NCBI GenBank assembly: GCA_934183165.1
Contig: CAKPRZ010000005.1
Span: forward strand, 33,388 to 97,387
Reading direction: 5' to 3'
DNA from: an uncultured Bacilli bacterium
Lineage (GTDB): Bacteria; Bacillota_I; Bacilli_A; RF39; UBA660
Length of the DNA: 64,000 nt
The position numbers were made by a program, and so were the translations under genes. Below are positions 16,924-27,817 of this stretch, piece after piece. How positions within the stretch are numbered: the stretch's first letter is position 1; the number at the start of each line of letters is the position of its first letter. The notes beneath the pieces are model-generated. The model made no database searches. It worked only from the letters and a program-made list of their open reading frames with translations, and was not told the origin of the DNA.

Positions 16924-19900
16924 TGATTCAATCATATCAATCTTTTTTAATGCAAAATATGTTGTTATATTTACTAATAATGTAAAAACAATAGTAATAA
17001 CTAACGAAATAACGTAACTAGAAAATTTAATAGTATCATTAAACATAATTGGATCTAATTCACAGGTTTTTATTATAAATGTTGTTAATAATCTTCCTAC
17101 AACCAATCCAATAATCATACCAATTATAGTTAAAATAGTTGTTTCTCGTCCAATATAATCATAAACTTCTTTATCATAAAATCCAAGCACTTTAATAGTT
17201 GCCAGTTCTCTTCGCCTTTCGCTTATATTTACATTAGATAAATTATATAAAACCACAAATGCTAAAAGTCCCGCCGAAATTATCAAAACACCAGCTACAT
17301 AACTAAAGTTTTCCATTGTTGAATTAAATACATTTCTCATCGATGAATTAAAACTAACATTAGAAACATAATTATTTTTTTTGATTTCATTAGCAAGTTT
17401 TACTTCTTCTTTTTCTGTAAGATTATCTGTATTAATAAATAAAGTATTATAATAATTACTGTTGTACATACTTTTGGGCATGTAAATATAATGATAAAGA
17501 TAATTTTCTGTTATAGCACCTATTTCACCACTATATTTATTTTCACCATTAAATTCAAGTTTATCTCCAACACTAAGATTTAATAGTTTAGCAATTTTTT
17601 CAGTAATAATAATTTTATCATTAAGTTCATATTTTGCACCATTTTTCCTATTACTCAAGCTAACAAAATTATCAATATTATCAAAAGGTACTACTAATTG
17701 TATAGTTTGATTAGTTGTCTTATTATTTAATGTAACTGACTCTTTTAAGGCTTTTAAGGACTTATTTACATGATTAATATTATTAATTCTTTCAGTTTCT
17801 TTATTTTTATCACTTATTGATACATCATCTTTAAATGTTATTTCTAGTTGATATTTAAAAACCTTTTCATATTGATTTGGAACCATTCCTGTTATACAAT
17901 CCCTAAGACCAAATCCTGCAACAATAAGTCCTGTACAACCAGCTATTCCGATTATAGTCATCAAAAATCTTTTTTTATACCTAAAAACGTTTCTTACTGT
18001 TACTTTTTTTATAAAGTTTAGTTTTTTCCAAATAAACTTAACTTTTTCTAGCAATACCCTTTTCCCTGCCTTTGGAGATTTTGGTCTCATAAGTGATGCT
18101 GGAGTTTCCCTTAGATCTTTATAACAAACTGTAAGTGTGGCAAATAAAGTACACAATACCGCAATAATTGTACCACTTAAGGCATATTTAATATCAAATG
18201 ATGTAACTATATTGCCAACATTATACATCATACTATACATATTAAAAATAACAGTTGGTAAAATTTTAAATCCTATACAAACACCAATTATTGAACCAAT
18301 TATAGTAGCAGTTAATGCATAAATCACATATTTAGACACTATTTGAGCATTATTATATCCCAGTGCTTTTAATGTACCTAGTTGGTTTCTTTCCTCTTCT
18401 ACCATTCTTGTCATAGAAGTTAAACAAATCAAAATAGCTACAACAAAGAAAACCACTGGAAATACTTTTCCTATATTTTTAATTCTCAATGTATCTTCTC
18501 TATATTGATAAAATCCTAAATTACTATCATGATCCAATATATACCAAGTAGGTTTTTGTAATTCATTCAACTTATTTTTAGATCTTTTTATTTGATCTTC
18601 TGCATCAGAAAACTTTTCTGTTGCTTCTTTTTTCTTGTTTAAAAGAGTCTTTTCACTATTATTTATTTTAGATTTAGCAGCATTAAGCTGTTTCCTAGAA
18701 TTAATTATTTGTTTGTTAAATTTTTCTTTAGCCGTATTAAAACTTGTTTCCTTATCAGAAATAGTTTTTTCAGTTGCTTCTAACTTAGCCTTGCTTTTTT
18801 GTAACAATTCCTCACTTTCTTGAAGTGTACTGTTAATTTGCATAATACTATTATTAATTGTCTCCAATTGTATTGTTACGTTTTTATAAGTTTCTTGATA
18901 GACATTTAACGTTGATTGTTTTTCTTCTCTCAATGCAAGATTTTCTTCTACGTTAATACCATTATTAATTTCATTATCTAAAAATTCTATTTCTTTTTTT
19001 AAAGTCAAAATTTTCTCTTCAACTTCAGAATTAGATATTTCAAGTTGCGTTTTTGAACTTTGTAATTTTTCTAACTCAATCATATATATTTTTTTGTTTT
19101 CACTAAATTCTTGCTCTTTTATTAATAAATTCTCTTGCTGAATAAACAGTTCTTTTTTAGCCTGTGTCAGTTTTTTCTCATTATCATTAAACTCTTTGTT
19201 AACTCTTTTTTCTTCAGCATTAATTTTATCTAAATTATTTTGATAATCTTTTTTTGCCCTTTTAATACTACTTTCAGCTTCATTTACTTCAGATTCATAT
19301 TTTCTTTTTGCATTTAATAGTTCTTCTTCCGAATCTTTTATTTTACTTTCAGCTTTTTCAAGTTCCTCTTTATATCTATTATCACCTAATGTACTTGTTA
19401 TTTTTTTCAGTTTATTATTTTCCTTTTGTAATAAATTATCATATTTAGTAGAAAAGACACTATAATTATTGTCTAATTTGATATATAAATTTGTATAATA
19501 ATTAATATTAAAGTTATCAACTGGAACATACATATAAAATTTTATTTTACCAGCTAATAATTTTGTAGTCCCTCTTTCCAAAGATGTATATATAGGGCTT
19601 TTAATTATTCCTGTAATCATTAATTCTTTCTCATACAAGGTATCATCATTAACAATAATTTTGTCACCAATTTTATGAGATTTAGTATACTGGTTTTGTT
19701 CTATTACACATTCATTATTCTTCTGCGGCAATCTACCATCTAATAATATTAGTTTATTTATTTTATCTTTTTCATTATAAGAAATTACTTTTATTGCTTC
19801 TTCAGTTTCTGATTCAACTATTGCATCAAATTGATATGAAGGTTCAACATTATATCCATGTCCTTGAAAAGATTTAATGTCATTATTATCTATTCCCCAA

Positions 19901-20097
19901 GTAGACAATAAATTAAAATCCATAAAATTAGTATCTTTATAATATTTATCTAAAGTCTTTTTCATATTTGGACTAGTAACACGGATACCAGCAAAAAAGC
20001 CAACTCCAAGTAAAACTATTAAAAGAATAGAAATAAATCTTTTAAAGTTTTTCTTTATTGATACAAAGCTCTCTTTTAATAAAGTCTTCATTACCAT
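16906..20097 (-). CDS. ABC transporter permease with two FtsX domains and a long coiled coil
   Basis: A 1063-residue permease with a membrane helix near 24-41, an extracytoplasmic domain, a long charged heptad-rich coiled coil (about 235-515), then two FtsX-type three-helix units separated by a second extracytoplasmic domain. FtsX motifs include the E-E-R-N-x-L-G-T-L-K-A-L-G type segment near residue 575 and S-E-R-R-R-E-L-A-T-I-K-V-L-G near 970. Such permeases pair with LolD/MacB-like ATPases for peptide export, envelope stress or bacitracin-type resistance. The ATG overlaps the stop of the ATPase gene; an in-frame ATG lies 6 bases further in. Substrate unknown. Confidence 0.85.
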   Translation of the reverse strand: MVMKTLLKESFVSIKKNFKRFISILLIVLLGVGFFAGIRVTSPNMKKTLDKYYKDTNFMDFNLLSTWGIDNNDIKSFQGHGYNVEPSYQFDAIVESETEEAIKVISYNEKDKINKLILLDGRLPQKNNECVIEQNQYTKSHKIGDKIIVNDDTLYEKELMITGIIKSPIYTSLERGTTKLLAGKIKFYMYVPVDNFNINYYTNLYIKLDNNYSVFSTKYDNLLQKENNKLKKITSTLGDNRYKEELEKAESKIKDSEEELLNAKRKYESEVNEAESSIKRAKKDYQNNLDKINAEEKRVNKEFNDNEKKLTQAKKELFIQQENLLIKEQEFSENKKIYMIELEKLQSSKTQLEISNSEVEEKILTLKKEIEFLDNEINNGINVEENLALREEKQSTLNVYQETYKNVTIQLETINNSIMQINSTLQESEELLQKSKAKLEATEKTISDKETSFNTAKEKFNKQIINSRKQLNAAKSKINNSEKTLLNKKKEATEKFSDAEDQIKRSKNKLNELQKPTWYILDHDSNLGFYQYREDTLRIKNIGKVFPVVFFVVAILICLTSMTRMVEEERNQLGTLKALGYNNAQIVSKYVIYALTATIIGSIIGVCIGFKILPTVIFNMYSMMYNVGNIVTSFDIKYALSGTIIAVLCTLFATLTVCYKDLRETPASLMRPKSPKAGKRVLLEKVKFIWKKLNFIKKVTVRNVFRYKKRFLMTIIGIAGCTGLIVAGFGLRDCITGMVPNQYEKVFKYQLEITFKDDVSISDKNKETERINNINHVNKSLKALKESVTLNNKTTNQTIQLVVPFDNIDNFVSLSNRKNGAKYELNDKIIITEKIAKLLNLSVGDKLEFNGENKYSGEIGAITENYLYHYIYMPKSMYNSNYYNTLFINTDNLTEKEEVKLANEIKKNNYVSNVSFNSSMRNVFNSTMENFSYVAGVLIISAGLLAFVVLYNLSNVNISERRRELATIKVLGFYDKEVYDYIGRETTILTIIGMIIGLVVGRLLTTFIIKTCELDPIMFNDTIKFSSYVISLVITIVFTLLVNITTYFALKKIDMIESLKSVE

Positions 20098-20792
20098 TCA
20101 ATCCTTTCAACTGGTGTTGGATTTTTATTAATGATAATTTCTTCTACTGTTCCATTTTTGAATTTTACCACTTTATTAGCCATTGGTGCAATTGCAGCAT
20201 TATGAGTAATAATAATAACCGTAATTTTATCTTTTATAGCAACATCCTGCAATAATTTCAGAATCTGTTTACCAGTTAAATAATCTAGTGCTCCTGTTGG
20301 TTCATCACACAAAAGAATTTTAGGATTTTTTGCTATAGCACGTGCTATAGCAACTCTTTGTTGTTCACCACCAGATAGTTGTGCTGGAAAATTATTTATT
20401 CTATCAGCCAAACCAACTTTTTCTAAAATATTCATAGGAGAAAGAGGATTTTTGCATATTTCCGTTGCCAATTCTACATTTTCAATTGTTGTAAGATTTT
20501 GAACCAAATTATAAAACTGAAATACAAAGCCTATATCATTTCGACGATATTTTATTAATTCTCTCTTACTATATTTAGTGATATTATTACCAGCTACAAT
20601 AACATTTCCACTAGTTGCACTATCCATTCCACCTAATATATTTAAGGCAGTGGTTTTACCGGCACCACTTGGTCCTAAAATAACAACAAGTTCTCCTTTA
20701 TCAACGTTAAAATTTGCATTATTTAGAGCTTTAACTTTTACTTCTCCTGTTATATATTCTTTTGTTACATTATCAAATTCTATATATGCCAT
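20091..20792 (-). CDS. ABC transporter ATP-binding protein (MacB/LolD family)
   Basis: A 233-residue ATPase. Walker A is GPSGAGKTT, the signature is LSGGEQQRVAIARA, and Walker B is ILLCDEPTGALD. This short single-domain form with FVFQFYNL in the Q-loop is the type that partners FtsX-like permeases. AAGGAG precedes the ATG at a good distance, and its stop overlaps the start of the partner permease. Confidence 0.92.
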   Translation of the reverse strand: MAYIEFDNVTKEYITGEVKVKALNNANFNVDKGELVVILGPSGAGKTTALNILGGMDSATSGNVIVAGNNITKYSKRELIKYRRNDIGFVFQFYNLVQNLTTIENVELATEICKNPLSPMNILEKVGLADRINNFPAQLSGGEQQRVAIARAIAKNPKILLCDEPTGALDYLTGKQILKLLQDVAIKDKITVIIITHNAAIAPMANKVVKFKNGTVEEIIINKNPTPVERIEW

Positions 20793-20850
20793 ACTATTTC
20801 TCCTTATTTATAAATTGCTTGTATTCTATCATTTTTTGAATTAAAATGCA

Positions 20851-20876
20851 AATAAGTAAGGAAAACCTTACTTATT
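20851..20876 (-). terminator. Hairpin at the 3' end of smc
   Basis: A perfect 11-bp stem (AATAAGTAAGG) with a 4-base loop overlaps the smc stop codon. The T-tract on the minus strand is interrupted, so termination may be partial. Confidence 0.65.
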
Positions 20877-23813
20877 AATATTGTCTAATTTAACACTGAC
20901 CAATTTAGAAACGCCTGATTCTTGCATAGTTATACCATATAATGTATTAGCATACTCCATTGTTTTCTTCTTATGTGTTATGATTAAAAATTGTGTTTTA
21001 TCTTTATAATTATCCAAATACTTACCAAAATTATCAACGTTAGCTTCATCTAATGCTGCTTCTACCTCATCAAAAAGACAAAATGGTATAGTTTTTATAT
21101 TCAGTATAGCAAAAATCAAACAAATTGCTGTTAAAGTCTTTTCACCACCAGAAAGCAAATTAATTGATGTTAATTTTTTACCAGGTGGAGAAGCAATAAT
21201 ATCTATTCCAGTTTCAAGAAGATCTTTAGGATCAGTTAATTTTAATGTTGCATGACCTCCATTAAATAATTTTTTGAAGACATTTTCAAATTCAATCTGT
21301 ATTTTATCAAAAGTTGATTTAAATTCTTCTTTCATAACTTCATCCATCTCAGTAATTATTTCAAGTAATGTATCCTTTGCGTTTATTAAATCATTTTTTT
21401 GACTTGATAAAAACTCATAACGTTCGGATACATTTTTATAAGTTTCAATCGATTGAATATTAACCATTCCAATTTTTTTGATCTCACTTTTATATTCTCC
21501 TACCATTTGTCGGGCAACTTCTTCTTCGACTTCCAAAGAAAAATTGTTTTTAGCTCTTTCATATGTTAATTCGTAGTCTTCACTTAATGTTGTCAAATAA
21601 TTATCAAGTCTTATATCCATTTTATTAATAGATATTTCTAGATTTTTTAATTCTTTTTCTAGATTATACAAATTACTGTTGTTAGCTTTATTAGTTGTTT
21701 CTATTGTTTCAATCATACTGTTAATTTTACTTTTTTCTTTTTGTAAATTAGTAATATTTTTTGAAACTTCTTCTTTTTTCCTTGATGCTTCATAAAATTC
21801 CGTCATTAATCGTTCTTCCTCTTTTGATAAGGAAGAATCTACTACATTGGACAGTGTAGAAAGTTCACTTTTAATATTTATATATTCATCATTTAAAGTT
21901 CGGCTTGAATCATATTTATTATTTAATTTTTCTTTTAACTCTACTAAATTTCTTTGATCACTAGTTGTAGTCTCTTCAATATTTTTCAAATCATTTTGGC
22001 ATTTCTGAATGCTTAAATTAATATCATCGATAATTTCTAATATTTCAGACTTTTTTGATTTAAATCTTAATAAATCCTGTTTATCCTTAAATATACTTCT
22101 TGATGTATTAGTACTTCCCCCAGTTATTGTTCCACCAACATGAATTATATCTCCATCTAATGTAACTATTCGATATCTTTGATTTATTTTTTTACTTATT
22201 CTATTTGCACTATCAATATCATCTACTAAAATAACATTACCAAGCTGATTTGAAATAATATTATAATATTTTTTATCATAATCAACTTTTTCTGATAATA
22301 ATGAAATATATCCTTTATCGGCCATCAAAACATTAGTTGTATCAATATCTATACCTCTTGGTTTTATAACAGAGATTGGAAAAAAAGTCGCTCTACCTAA
22401 TCTGTTTTCTTTCAAATAATAAATAGCCTCTTTGGCACATTGTTCATCATCAACTACAATAAACTGTTTAGAAGCAGCTAGTGCAACATCAATTGCTTTT
22501 ACATATTTATCATCAACACTAATTAAATTACCAAGTATTTGATGAATTCCTCTTAATTTAGGATTACTAAGAACAGCTTTAATGCTATTAATAGCTCCTC
22601 CTGAATTAATATAGTCAGTAGTTATATCTATTTTATGGGAAATATCAGATAATTCTATTTTTTTTGTGTTTAACTCATTAAATAAGCTAGTTAAATTATT
22701 TCTATTATTATCTAAATTTAACATTTTTTGGTTCAATGCCTTTGTTAAATTTTCTATTTCATTATTCAAATCATCAATATCTTTTTTATTTAAATAAATT
22801 TTATTCTCTAATTTTAATTTTTCTTCATTTAAAAATGAAATATTTTCATGAACGCGTACATCACTAGCATCATATTTACTACGTTCTTTGAGAATTTTCT
22901 TTTCACCATTTAACCGTTCTTCTTCTTTAGTAAGCTCTAATAATTCTTGATTTGATGATTTTAATTCTTCTTCTATCTTGGCCAAATCATTTTTAGCATT
23001 TATTAATTTGGCATCAGATTTATTAGAATTAATACCTAAGGTCATTATTTCAGAATTTAATTTTTCTTGTTTTTCCTTGCTATTTTGATATAATTCATTT
23101 ATTTTAGTTATTTCTGTTGCAATTAAAGCAACTTCAATATCTTTTAATTTTTCCTTTAAATTTAAATATTTAGTTGCTTCTTCACTCTGTTCTTTTAAAG
23201 GAGCAATTTGAAGCTCAAGTTCACTAATAATATCATTTATTCTATCAAGATTATTATTGGTTTTTTCTAATTTTTTTATTGCTTCTTCTTTTCTTTTTTT
23301 ATACTTTAATACACCGGCAGCGCTTTCAAAGATACTTCTTCTATCATATCCCGAATCTGATAAAATCTTTTGAACCTCACCTTGAGAAATAATATTAAAA
23401 GAACTTTTGCCAATACCGCTATCCAAAAACAATTCTGTAACATCTTTTAAACGACATTTTTCATTGTTAATAAAGTATTCATTTTCACCAGTTCTATAAA
23501 CTCTTCTTTTTACAGTAATTTCATTATATGGCATATTTATATAATTATCTGAGTTATCAAAAGTTAATGATACACTTGCTACATTAAGTGGCTTTCTATT
23601 TTTTGAACCAGAAAATATAATATCACTCATGCTAGAATCACCACGTAATGACTTTACAGACTGTTCTCCTAAAACCCATCTAACTGCATCTACAATATTG
23701 CTTTTCCCACTACCATTAGGTCCAACAATACAAGTAGTTTTACCATCAAGTGCAATAGTTATTTTATCAGCAAATGATTTAAAACCGGTTGCGCTTATTT
23801 CTTTCAAGTACAT
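20868..23813 (-). CDS. smc: Chromosome partition protein SMC (short form)
   Basis: A condensin ATPase. The N-terminal head begins MYLKEISATGFKSF and has Walker A GPNGSGKS (31-38). A coiled coil leads to the hinge around GNLISVDDKYVKAI, a second coiled coil follows, then the C-terminal head with signature LLSGGEKTLTA and Walker B FCLFDEVEAALD. At 981 residues it is about 200 shorter than B. subtilis SMC, mainly through shorter coiled-coil arms, and close to Mollicute lengths. GGGTGATAAT precedes the ATG. A TATAAT lies upstream with TTGTCG at 17 bases. Confidence 0.95.
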   Translation of the reverse strand: MYLKEISATGFKSFADKITIALDGKTTCIVGPNGSGKSNIVDAVRWVLGEQSVKSLRGDSSMSDIIFSGSKNRKPLNVASVSLTFDNSDNYINMPYNEITVKRRVYRTGENEYFINNEKCRLKDVTELFLDSGIGKSSFNIISQGEVQKILSDSGYDRRSIFESAAGVLKYKKRKEEAIKKLEKTNNNLDRINDIISELELQIAPLKEQSEEATKYLNLKEKLKDIEVALIATEITKINELYQNSKEKQEKLNSEIMTLGINSNKSDAKLINAKNDLAKIEEELKSSNQELLELTKEEERLNGEKKILKERSKYDASDVRVHENISFLNEEKLKLENKIYLNKKDIDDLNNEIENLTKALNQKMLNLDNNRNNLTSLFNELNTKKIELSDISHKIDITTDYINSGGAINSIKAVLSNPKLRGIHQILGNLISVDDKYVKAIDVALAASKQFIVVDDEQCAKEAIYYLKENRLGRATFFPISVIKPRGIDIDTTNVLMADKGYISLLSEKVDYDKKYYNIISNQLGNVILVDDIDSANRISKKINQRYRIVTLDGDIIHVGGTITGGSTNTSRSIFKDKQDLLRFKSKKSEILEIIDDINLSIQKCQNDLKNIEETTTSDQRNLVELKEKLNNKYDSSRTLNDEYINIKSELSTLSNVVDSSLSKEEERLMTEFYEASRKKEEVSKNITNLQKEKSKINSMIETIETTNKANNSNLYNLEKELKNLEISINKMDIRLDNYLTTLSEDYELTYERAKNNFSLEVEEEVARQMVGEYKSEIKKIGMVNIQSIETYKNVSERYEFLSSQKNDLINAKDTLLEIITEMDEVMKEEFKSTFDKIQIEFENVFKKLFNGGHATLKLTDPKDLLETGIDIIASPPGKKLTSINLLSGGEKTLTAICLIFAILNIKTIPFCLFDEVEAALDEANVDNFGKYLDNYKDKTQFLIITHKKKTMEYANTLYGITMQESGVSKLVSVKLDNINK

Positions 23814-23865
23814 ATTATCACCCTATCCATTAGTTAAAATTATACTATAAAATCCATTGTTCGAC

Positions 23866-23893
23866 AATAAAAAGTGAGCTTTTACCTCACTTT
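23866..23893 (-). terminator. Terminator upstream of smc
   Basis: AAAGTGAG / CTCACTTT stem with a 7-base loop and TTTTTATT on the minus strand, 16 bases after the stop of the 237-residue gene. It separates the priA transcription unit from smc. Confidence 0.8.
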
Positions 23894-23908
23894 AGTATAT
23901 TTTATAAT

Positions 23909-24622
23909 TTAATTCTTTTTAATTTTAGGAAATCCCGGTATTGTTAATTGATCACCTGTTAATGGTTCAGCAGTATAGGAAACAGGGTCACTAGGTTTTT
24001 CCTTCTTACTATAATCATTATAAGCAAGTAATATTCCTCTACATATGTGATATTGTTTTGCTTTGCTAGTTAATGCTTGTTTAGAATGAATGAATGCTTC
24101 CTTTGACTCTATATCTGGCCATACTTGTAAATTCTTTTGATAATATCTACTTTGGAGTATAGTATTTTTTATAGATAAGGTTTTGTAATATTCACTATTT
24201 AAATAGAATTTGTAAAAATCACTATCAATATTTATCAATTCTTCAACTAATCTGTTAACCACCGTTTGATCTTCTACAACATCACGATAAGTCTTCATAG
24301 CAAGATTTAGTATACTTTGATTTCGAAAAACAGGATTTATTATATTTATATATCCATTATAAGGCAATCCGATAAAAAATGTATGTATTTGATCAAAAGG
24401 GGTTATTAATCTGACAATATCATTGATGCCATCAAATGAATTTGTAAATTTGTCTATTTCTGATAGATAAAACTTTCCTTTTTTTGCTGTTGAAATTCCA
24501 CTATATTTTTCGGTTTCAATGCCTACTATTTTCTGGTGCTCTTCATAATTAGTAAAATCAATAATAACTTGTTTATTTTTATATTTTGGTTCATACACTA
24601 AACAAAACTTCTTATATCCCAT
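23909..24622 (-). CDS. Conserved-looking protein of unknown function
   Basis: 237 residues from the ATG at 24622, chosen because GGAG lies 7 bases upstream; an in-frame ATG at 24655 lacks such a site. The protein is soluble-looking and mixed alpha/beta, with no membrane helix or motif I recognise. The C-terminus is Pro-rich (SDPVSYTAEPLTG, TIPGFPKI). It follows priA by 48 bases on the same strand and ends at a terminator, so it is the last gene of that unit. I do not assign a function. Confidence 0.6.
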   Translation of the reverse strand: MGYKKFCLVYEPKYKNKQVIIDFTNYEEHQKIVGIETEKYSGISTAKKGKFYLSEIDKFTNSFDGINDIVRLITPFDQIHTFFIGLPYNGYINIINPVFRNQSILNLAMKTYRDVVEDQTVVNRLVEELINIDSDFYKFYLNSEYYKTLSIKNTILQSRYYQKNLQVWPDIESKEAFIHSKQALTSKAKQYHICRGILLAYNDYSKKEKPSDPVSYTAEPLTGDQLTIPGFPKIKKN

Positions 24623-24670
24623 AAATGTACTCCTATATAGCCAGAATATTAACATAAAATAGTATGGTTG

Positions 24671-26848
24671 TCAAAAGTTATTAGGATTTATGTCAATATC
24701 AATCTTAATTTTATTATTACCGCGATAATGATCTATTAATGAATTAAGTGTTATTGGTATTTTGTCATCTTTTTTATATTTAATTAAAATTCCAAACCTA
24801 TATTTACCACCAAGCATAAATATATTACAAGTAGTTGGTCCCAAAATAATAGAAGAAGTTAATTCTTTTTTTAAGAAATTCCCAATTTTATTACTCTCTT
24901 TTGATACAATATCATAATCTTTACCAATTATTCTAACATAAATTAAGTAAAAGTAAGGAGGATATGATAGTTTATGTCTTATATTCATTTCTTCTTTGAA
25001 AAATTCCAAATAATTATGGGTTTTAGCTAATTTAATGGCATAATGATTAGGATTAAATGTTTGAATTATAACATTTCCTTCTTTACTTCCTCTTCCACTT
25101 CTGCCAGATGTTTGCATTAAAAGTTGAAATGTAGCTTCACTACTTGTATAATTTGGAATCATTAGTGAAGTATCTGCATTAATAATACCTACTAAAGTTA
25201 CATTTTCAAAATCAAGACCTTTAGCAATCATCTGTGTTCCCAGTAAAATATCATATTTTTTATTTCTAAAATCCTCAATTATTCGTTCATGCGATCCTTT
25301 TCGAATAGTGGTATCTAAATCCATTCTTACTACTCTTGCTGAAGTTAACTTTTTTATTTCTTCTTCTACTTTTTCAGTGCCAAGACCTAGATTTTTAATT
25401 GATTTTTCACCACAAGAAGGACAATTTTCTTGCATTTTATCAGCATAGCCACAGTAATGGCATCTTAATGTATTTGAACTCTTATGATAAGTTAAAGTTA
25501 TATCACAATGTGGACATTTCGCAGTATAACCGCAATTAGAACATGTAATGAAAGGAGCATATCCTCTTCTATTAAGCAATAAAATTACTTGTTCATGGCT
25601 ATCAATACATTTTTGAATTGATGAAATTAATTTACTAGAAAATATTGCTCCTCTATTATGTTCCTTACTCATATCAATTATTTCAACATGTGGAAGAGGT
25701 TTCCCATTAATTCTATTTTTTAAATCTATTTTTCGATAAATCCCTTTTAAAGCTTTAGCATATGACGTTACCGATGGTGTTGCACTTCCTAAAATAACCA
25801 AGGCATCATGATATTTGCTCCTATGAATAGCAATATCAATCGCATTATATTTAGGATTATTATCTTGTTTGTAACTACCTGTATGTTCTTCATCAATTAT
25901 AATTGCACCGATATTTTTAAAAGGAGCAAAAATAGCACTTCTTGCACCAACTACAATATGAACTTTACCACTGACAATTTTTCTATATTCGTCATATTTC
26001 TCACCTTCATTTAATTTGCTATGCAATATGGCAACTTCATCACCAAAACGTGATTTAAAATAATTAACCATCTGGGGGGTAAGAGAAATTTCGGGAACAA
26101 GAAAAACACTATCTTTTCCCTCTTTTAACATTTGTTCAACAATTTCTAAATACACAGCTGTTTTGCCACTTCCAGTCACACCATGTAATAGAAAAGTTTT
26201 ACTTTGCCCTTGATATGATAATATTTCTTGCTTTGCCTTTTCTTGTTCATCAGTTAATTCAAACCTATTTTTAACTTGACTAAAATTGGCATTAAATCGA
26301 TAATATTCTTCTTCAAACTCTTCAATTATACCGTTTTTTAAAAGTGTTTTAACTGATGAAGCAGAAATATTATTTAAAATCTTCTTTTCAATTGGTGTAC
26401 ATTTTATCAATTCTTCTATTATTTTATTTTGACTGCTATTTAATTTTTCAAAATCAATTTCATCTTTATTTAGCCTCAATCTAACGTAATTATTTGTTTT
26501 CTTTTTAATATTCGTATTATTTTGTGCTTTTAGAGCTTTTGGAAGCATCGTTTGATAACAAGAAATTAATGTTGAATAATATGTTTTACTCATGTATTTG
26601 CCTAAGTTTAGTAATTCGTCTGTTAGTATTGGTTCTATATCAACTATATCAGTTATTGTTTTCAAATCATAATTTGTAGTTTTAGTGGGAGATAGATCTA
26701 TTACAAACCCTTCTAGTATTTGATGATTAAAAGGCACCTTTACTCTAATACCTATCTTTATATCAGATTCTATTTTTTTTGGAACTATATAATCGAATGT
26801 CTTGTCTACATTAATATTTGATATTTCAATTAAAACCTTGGCAATCAT
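24671..26848 (-). CDS. priA: Primosomal helicase PriA
   Basis: A DNA helicase that restarts stalled replication forks by loading the replisome. The 725 residues have an N-terminal 3'-end-binding domain, Walker A GVTGSGKT (about 224-231), a DEEH box, and a zinc-binding region with paired cysteines (CSNCGYTAKCPHC ... CHYCGYA ... CPSC) inserted in the second helicase lobe, plus GTQMIAKGLDF. AAGGAGGTATC precedes the ATG. It lies 12 bases after an unknown gene and before the 237-residue protein. Confidence 0.96.
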   Translation of the reverse strand: MIAKVLIEISNINVDKTFDYIVPKKIESDIKIGIRVKVPFNHQILEGFVIDLSPTKTTNYDLKTITDIVDIEPILTDELLNLGKYMSKTYYSTLISCYQTMLPKALKAQNNTNIKKKTNNYVRLRLNKDEIDFEKLNSSQNKIIEELIKCTPIEKKILNNISASSVKTLLKNGIIEEFEEEYYRFNANFSQVKNRFELTDEQEKAKQEILSYQGQSKTFLLHGVTGSGKTAVYLEIVEQMLKEGKDSVFLVPEISLTPQMVNYFKSRFGDEVAILHSKLNEGEKYDEYRKIVSGKVHIVVGARSAIFAPFKNIGAIIIDEEHTGSYKQDNNPKYNAIDIAIHRSKYHDALVILGSATPSVTSYAKALKGIYRKIDLKNRINGKPLPHVEIIDMSKEHNRGAIFSSKLISSIQKCIDSHEQVILLLNRRGYAPFITCSNCGYTAKCPHCDITLTYHKSSNTLRCHYCGYADKMQENCPSCGEKSIKNLGLGTEKVEEEIKKLTSARVVRMDLDTTIRKGSHERIIEDFRNKKYDILLGTQMIAKGLDFENVTLVGIINADTSLMIPNYTSSEATFQLLMQTSGRSGRGSKEGNVIIQTFNPNHYAIKLAKTHNYLEFFKEEMNIRHKLSYPPYFYLIYVRIIGKDYDIVSKESNKIGNFLKKELTSSIILGPTTCNIFMLGGKYRFGILIKYKKDDKIPITLNSLIDHYRGNNKIKIDIDINPNNF

Positions 26849-26860
26849 GATACCTCCTTT

Positions 26861-27772
26861 TTATTTTTTTAATTTTTTATTTAATATTTTATTAATCCCT
26901 TCATCTTTTGCAAACTGTTCTACTTTTTCTTTATATTCAGAATTTAGATAATAACAAGCAAAACTATCCAAAACAAATGGTAAAACGGAATCCCTATATA
27001 TATACAATGTTTTAGCAAAAGTATTAGGATCTTCAACTATACTTTTTTCAATATCTTCTTCTAAAAGCAATTGAAAAGTCAAATTGTTTTCTTCGTATTT
27101 TTGAGTTTTATACGCAATAAAGAATATTTCCTTTATCAAATCTTGATGGCAATTATAATCATAACTTAATAATTCACTAAGAATTCCGGATCCATTAATA
27201 ATTATTCTTGCTCTATCAGAACTTTTATTGTAATTAGGATAATACTTGTCATCTAAACATAATTTCACAAAATTATCTATATTAATATCCATTTCATATT
27301 CTAATCTATCTAATATCCATAATTTATTAATATGGGATAATTCTTTATCAAAGCTGGCATACTTTTTTAGCAAATCCCTCTTTTTTATGAAAGTAAATTC
27401 ATTGAACATAGCATTATTATTTATTAGATGATATAAAAATTCACTATCTTCATTTGCTAAATTAACAACATCATCGACGTCTTTAATATCCTCTAAATAC
27501 ATTAAATCATAGAAGAAATCATGTTCTTTTTCTTCGTCAAGCCTTTCACCTAGTTCTCTATTAAACAAATCTTGATTAACGTTATATGTCAATTCGTTGT
27601 CTAAATTTACTAAGTAAAATATTGGATATAAAGATGCAAGAGCTTTTTTATATAAATTTCGATCTTTTGATTCAATATTTTTCAAAATCTTGTATGATCT
27701 TTGTACGTAATTTTCTTCAACACTACTTACAATTAAGTTTCTTACATTTTCATTGACATTACTAATTTCCAT
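26861..27772 (-). CDS. Protein of unknown function upstream of priA
   Basis: 303 residues, strongly acidic and helix-rich, with no signal peptide, membrane helix or recognised motif. A GGGGG ribosome binding site lies upstream of the ATG. Only 12 bases separate it from priA, so it is cotranscribed. The many E/D/K/Y residues and repeated helical segments suggest an all-alpha fold; beyond that I cannot assign it. Confidence 0.6.
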   Translation of the reverse strand: MEISNVNENVRNLIVSSVEENYVQRSYKILKNIESKDRNLYKKALASLYPIFYLVNLDNELTYNVNQDLFNRELGERLDEEKEHDFFYDLMYLEDIKDVDDVVNLANEDSEFLYHLINNNAMFNEFTFIKKRDLLKKYASFDKELSHINKLWILDRLEYEMDINIDNFVKLCLDDKYYPNYNKSSDRARIIINGSGILSELLSYDYNCHQDLIKEIFFIAYKTQKYEENNLTFQLLLEEDIEKSIVEDPNTFAKTLYIYRDSVLPFVLDSFACYYLNSEYKEKVEQFAKDEGINKILNKKLKK

Positions 27773-27817
27773 CCCGAATTCCCCCTAGATAGATTGATAC
27801 AGCTATTATAACATAAT

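Noticed and set aside
23860..23867. TTCGACAA, an exact match to the Spo0A box, upstream of smc
   Set aside because: By base composition about two exact matches are expected by chance in a window of this size on both strands; it also overlaps the likely smc -35. Not enough to claim Spo0A control.
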